From NCBI GenBank assembly GCA_964246705.1, contig CAXTRQ010000002.1:22988-86987 (forward strand): a stretch of DNA of 64,000 nt, read 5' to 3'. Of this stretch, positions 63,788-64,000 are shown one piece after another. The notes beneath the pieces were generated by a model, which was not told the DNA's origin, made no database searches, and saw only the letters and a program-made list of their open reading frames with translations. Position numbers and translations under genes: made by a program. How positions within the stretch are numbered: the first letter of the stretch is position 1; the number at the start of each line of letters is the position of its first letter. This stretch comes from DASZCR01 sp964246705 (GTDB lineage Bacteria > Acidobacteriota > Blastocatellia > Pyrinomonadales > Pyrinomonadaceae).

Positions 63788-64000
63788 TTAACTCCTGCCT
63801 AGCGTATTAGATTCATCTTGAAACCTGTGACATCTCTTGTACTTCTTGCCTGATCCACACCAACACTGCTTATTCGGGCCCACTGTCCGTAATAGAAATC
63901 TCGAGTCGTGACTCATTTCCGACCCTATCCAGATCTTAGCTTGACTCCACACCATCCACTTGATGAGCCAGCCCAGCGCATGCCCCATATAATCTACTAC
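63788..64000 (-). CDS. SEC-C zinc-motif protein, 5' end beyond the window
   Basis: The frame stays open to the window edge. C-terminal PNKQCWCGSGKKYKRCH is a SEC-C zinc-binding motif, as at the end of SecA and of several helicases and accessory proteins. An internal ATG at 63988 could start a 66-aa protein, but SEC-C is usually at the end of a longer one, so I treat this as a partial C-terminus. AT-richer than the main chromosome; 35 bp upstream of the caspase-like gene, same strand. Confidence 0.6.
   Translation of the reverse strand, partial: VVDYMGHALGWLIKWMVWSQAKIWIGSEMSHDSRFLLRTVGPNKQCWCGSGKKYKRCHRFQDESNTLGRS

Overview
The window reads as a GC-rich chromosomal segment of a Gram-negative, LPS-making bacterium, most likely an Acidobacteriota member (Blastocatellia/Pyrinomonadales type). 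That assignment is inferred from gene content: Kdo and Lpt genes, a sigma-54 and HprK-RapZ-PTS cluster, a Tricorn-like protease, a monofunctional proline dehydrogenase and many TPR or Ser/Thr-kinase proteins. No rRNA or tRNA gene is visible to settle it. Four 10-N gaps show a draft assembly, probably a metagenome bin. At least one gap is an artefact, because its two flanks carry the same stretch of gene.

Layout. 1-7.3 kb (minus): kdsB, pyrG, a zinc-ribbon/kinase/TPR protein, kdsA and a probably inactive M1-like peptidase; PyrG supplies CTP to KdsB. 7.5-10.7 kb (plus): a cysteine/cystathionine synthase, a cystathionine gamma-synthase/lyase and a PP2C phosphatase. 10.7-14.2 kb (mostly minus): NfeD, ProDH, a DUF4258/DUF2283 small-gene pair, a small membrane protein and an HD hydrolase. 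14.5-18.5 kb (plus): hemX/ccsA-like, hemA, hemC and hemD. 18.7-26.2 kb (plus): an NtrC-type activator, Tricorn-like protease, a phosphomutase-like metalloenzyme and an Atg22-like transporter. 26.3-33.9 kb (minus): zinc-ribbon and TPR proteins, RNase P RNA, a CPBP protein, a large surface protein and a Wza-like exporter. 34.2-47.1 kb (minus): a long housekeeping block of PilZ, recJ, lptC/A fusion, lptB, rpoN, hpf, hprK, rapZ, EIIA-Man, HPr and EI. 47.2-57.2 kb (minus): uppP, SDR, ACT protein, RNase J, rsmA, ribD, ftsY and an HD-GYP protein. 57.5-62.9 kb (plus): ECF sigma and anti-sigma, an Spy-like protein, and mlaE-mlaF-mlaD. 63-64 kb (minus): an AT-richer accessory end with a possible caspase-like protein and a SEC-C protein, behind a short tandem repeat.

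The most unusual signal is not a gene. Many intergenic regions carry short tandem heptamers (TGACGAG/CTCGTCA, GTCTGGA, AGGATGN, ACTGAAA and others), usually as two inverted arms around a partly conserved core (AAGACAGCTTT). The arm nearest the next gene often ends within about 15 bases of its start codon and takes the place of a Shine-Dalgarno. At two loci (rsmA and the kinase gene) the mRNA-sense order is stem, U-run, AUG, like an intrinsic terminator fused to a start codon. At ribD the repeat supplies the last codons and the stop. A second dispersed repeat, 25 bp and identical at two sites, is also present. Other points to check are key-residue losses in RapZ (Walker A Lys to Met), RibD (zinc Cys to His), the CPBP protein (EE to QQ) and the M1-like protein (both zinc His lost).
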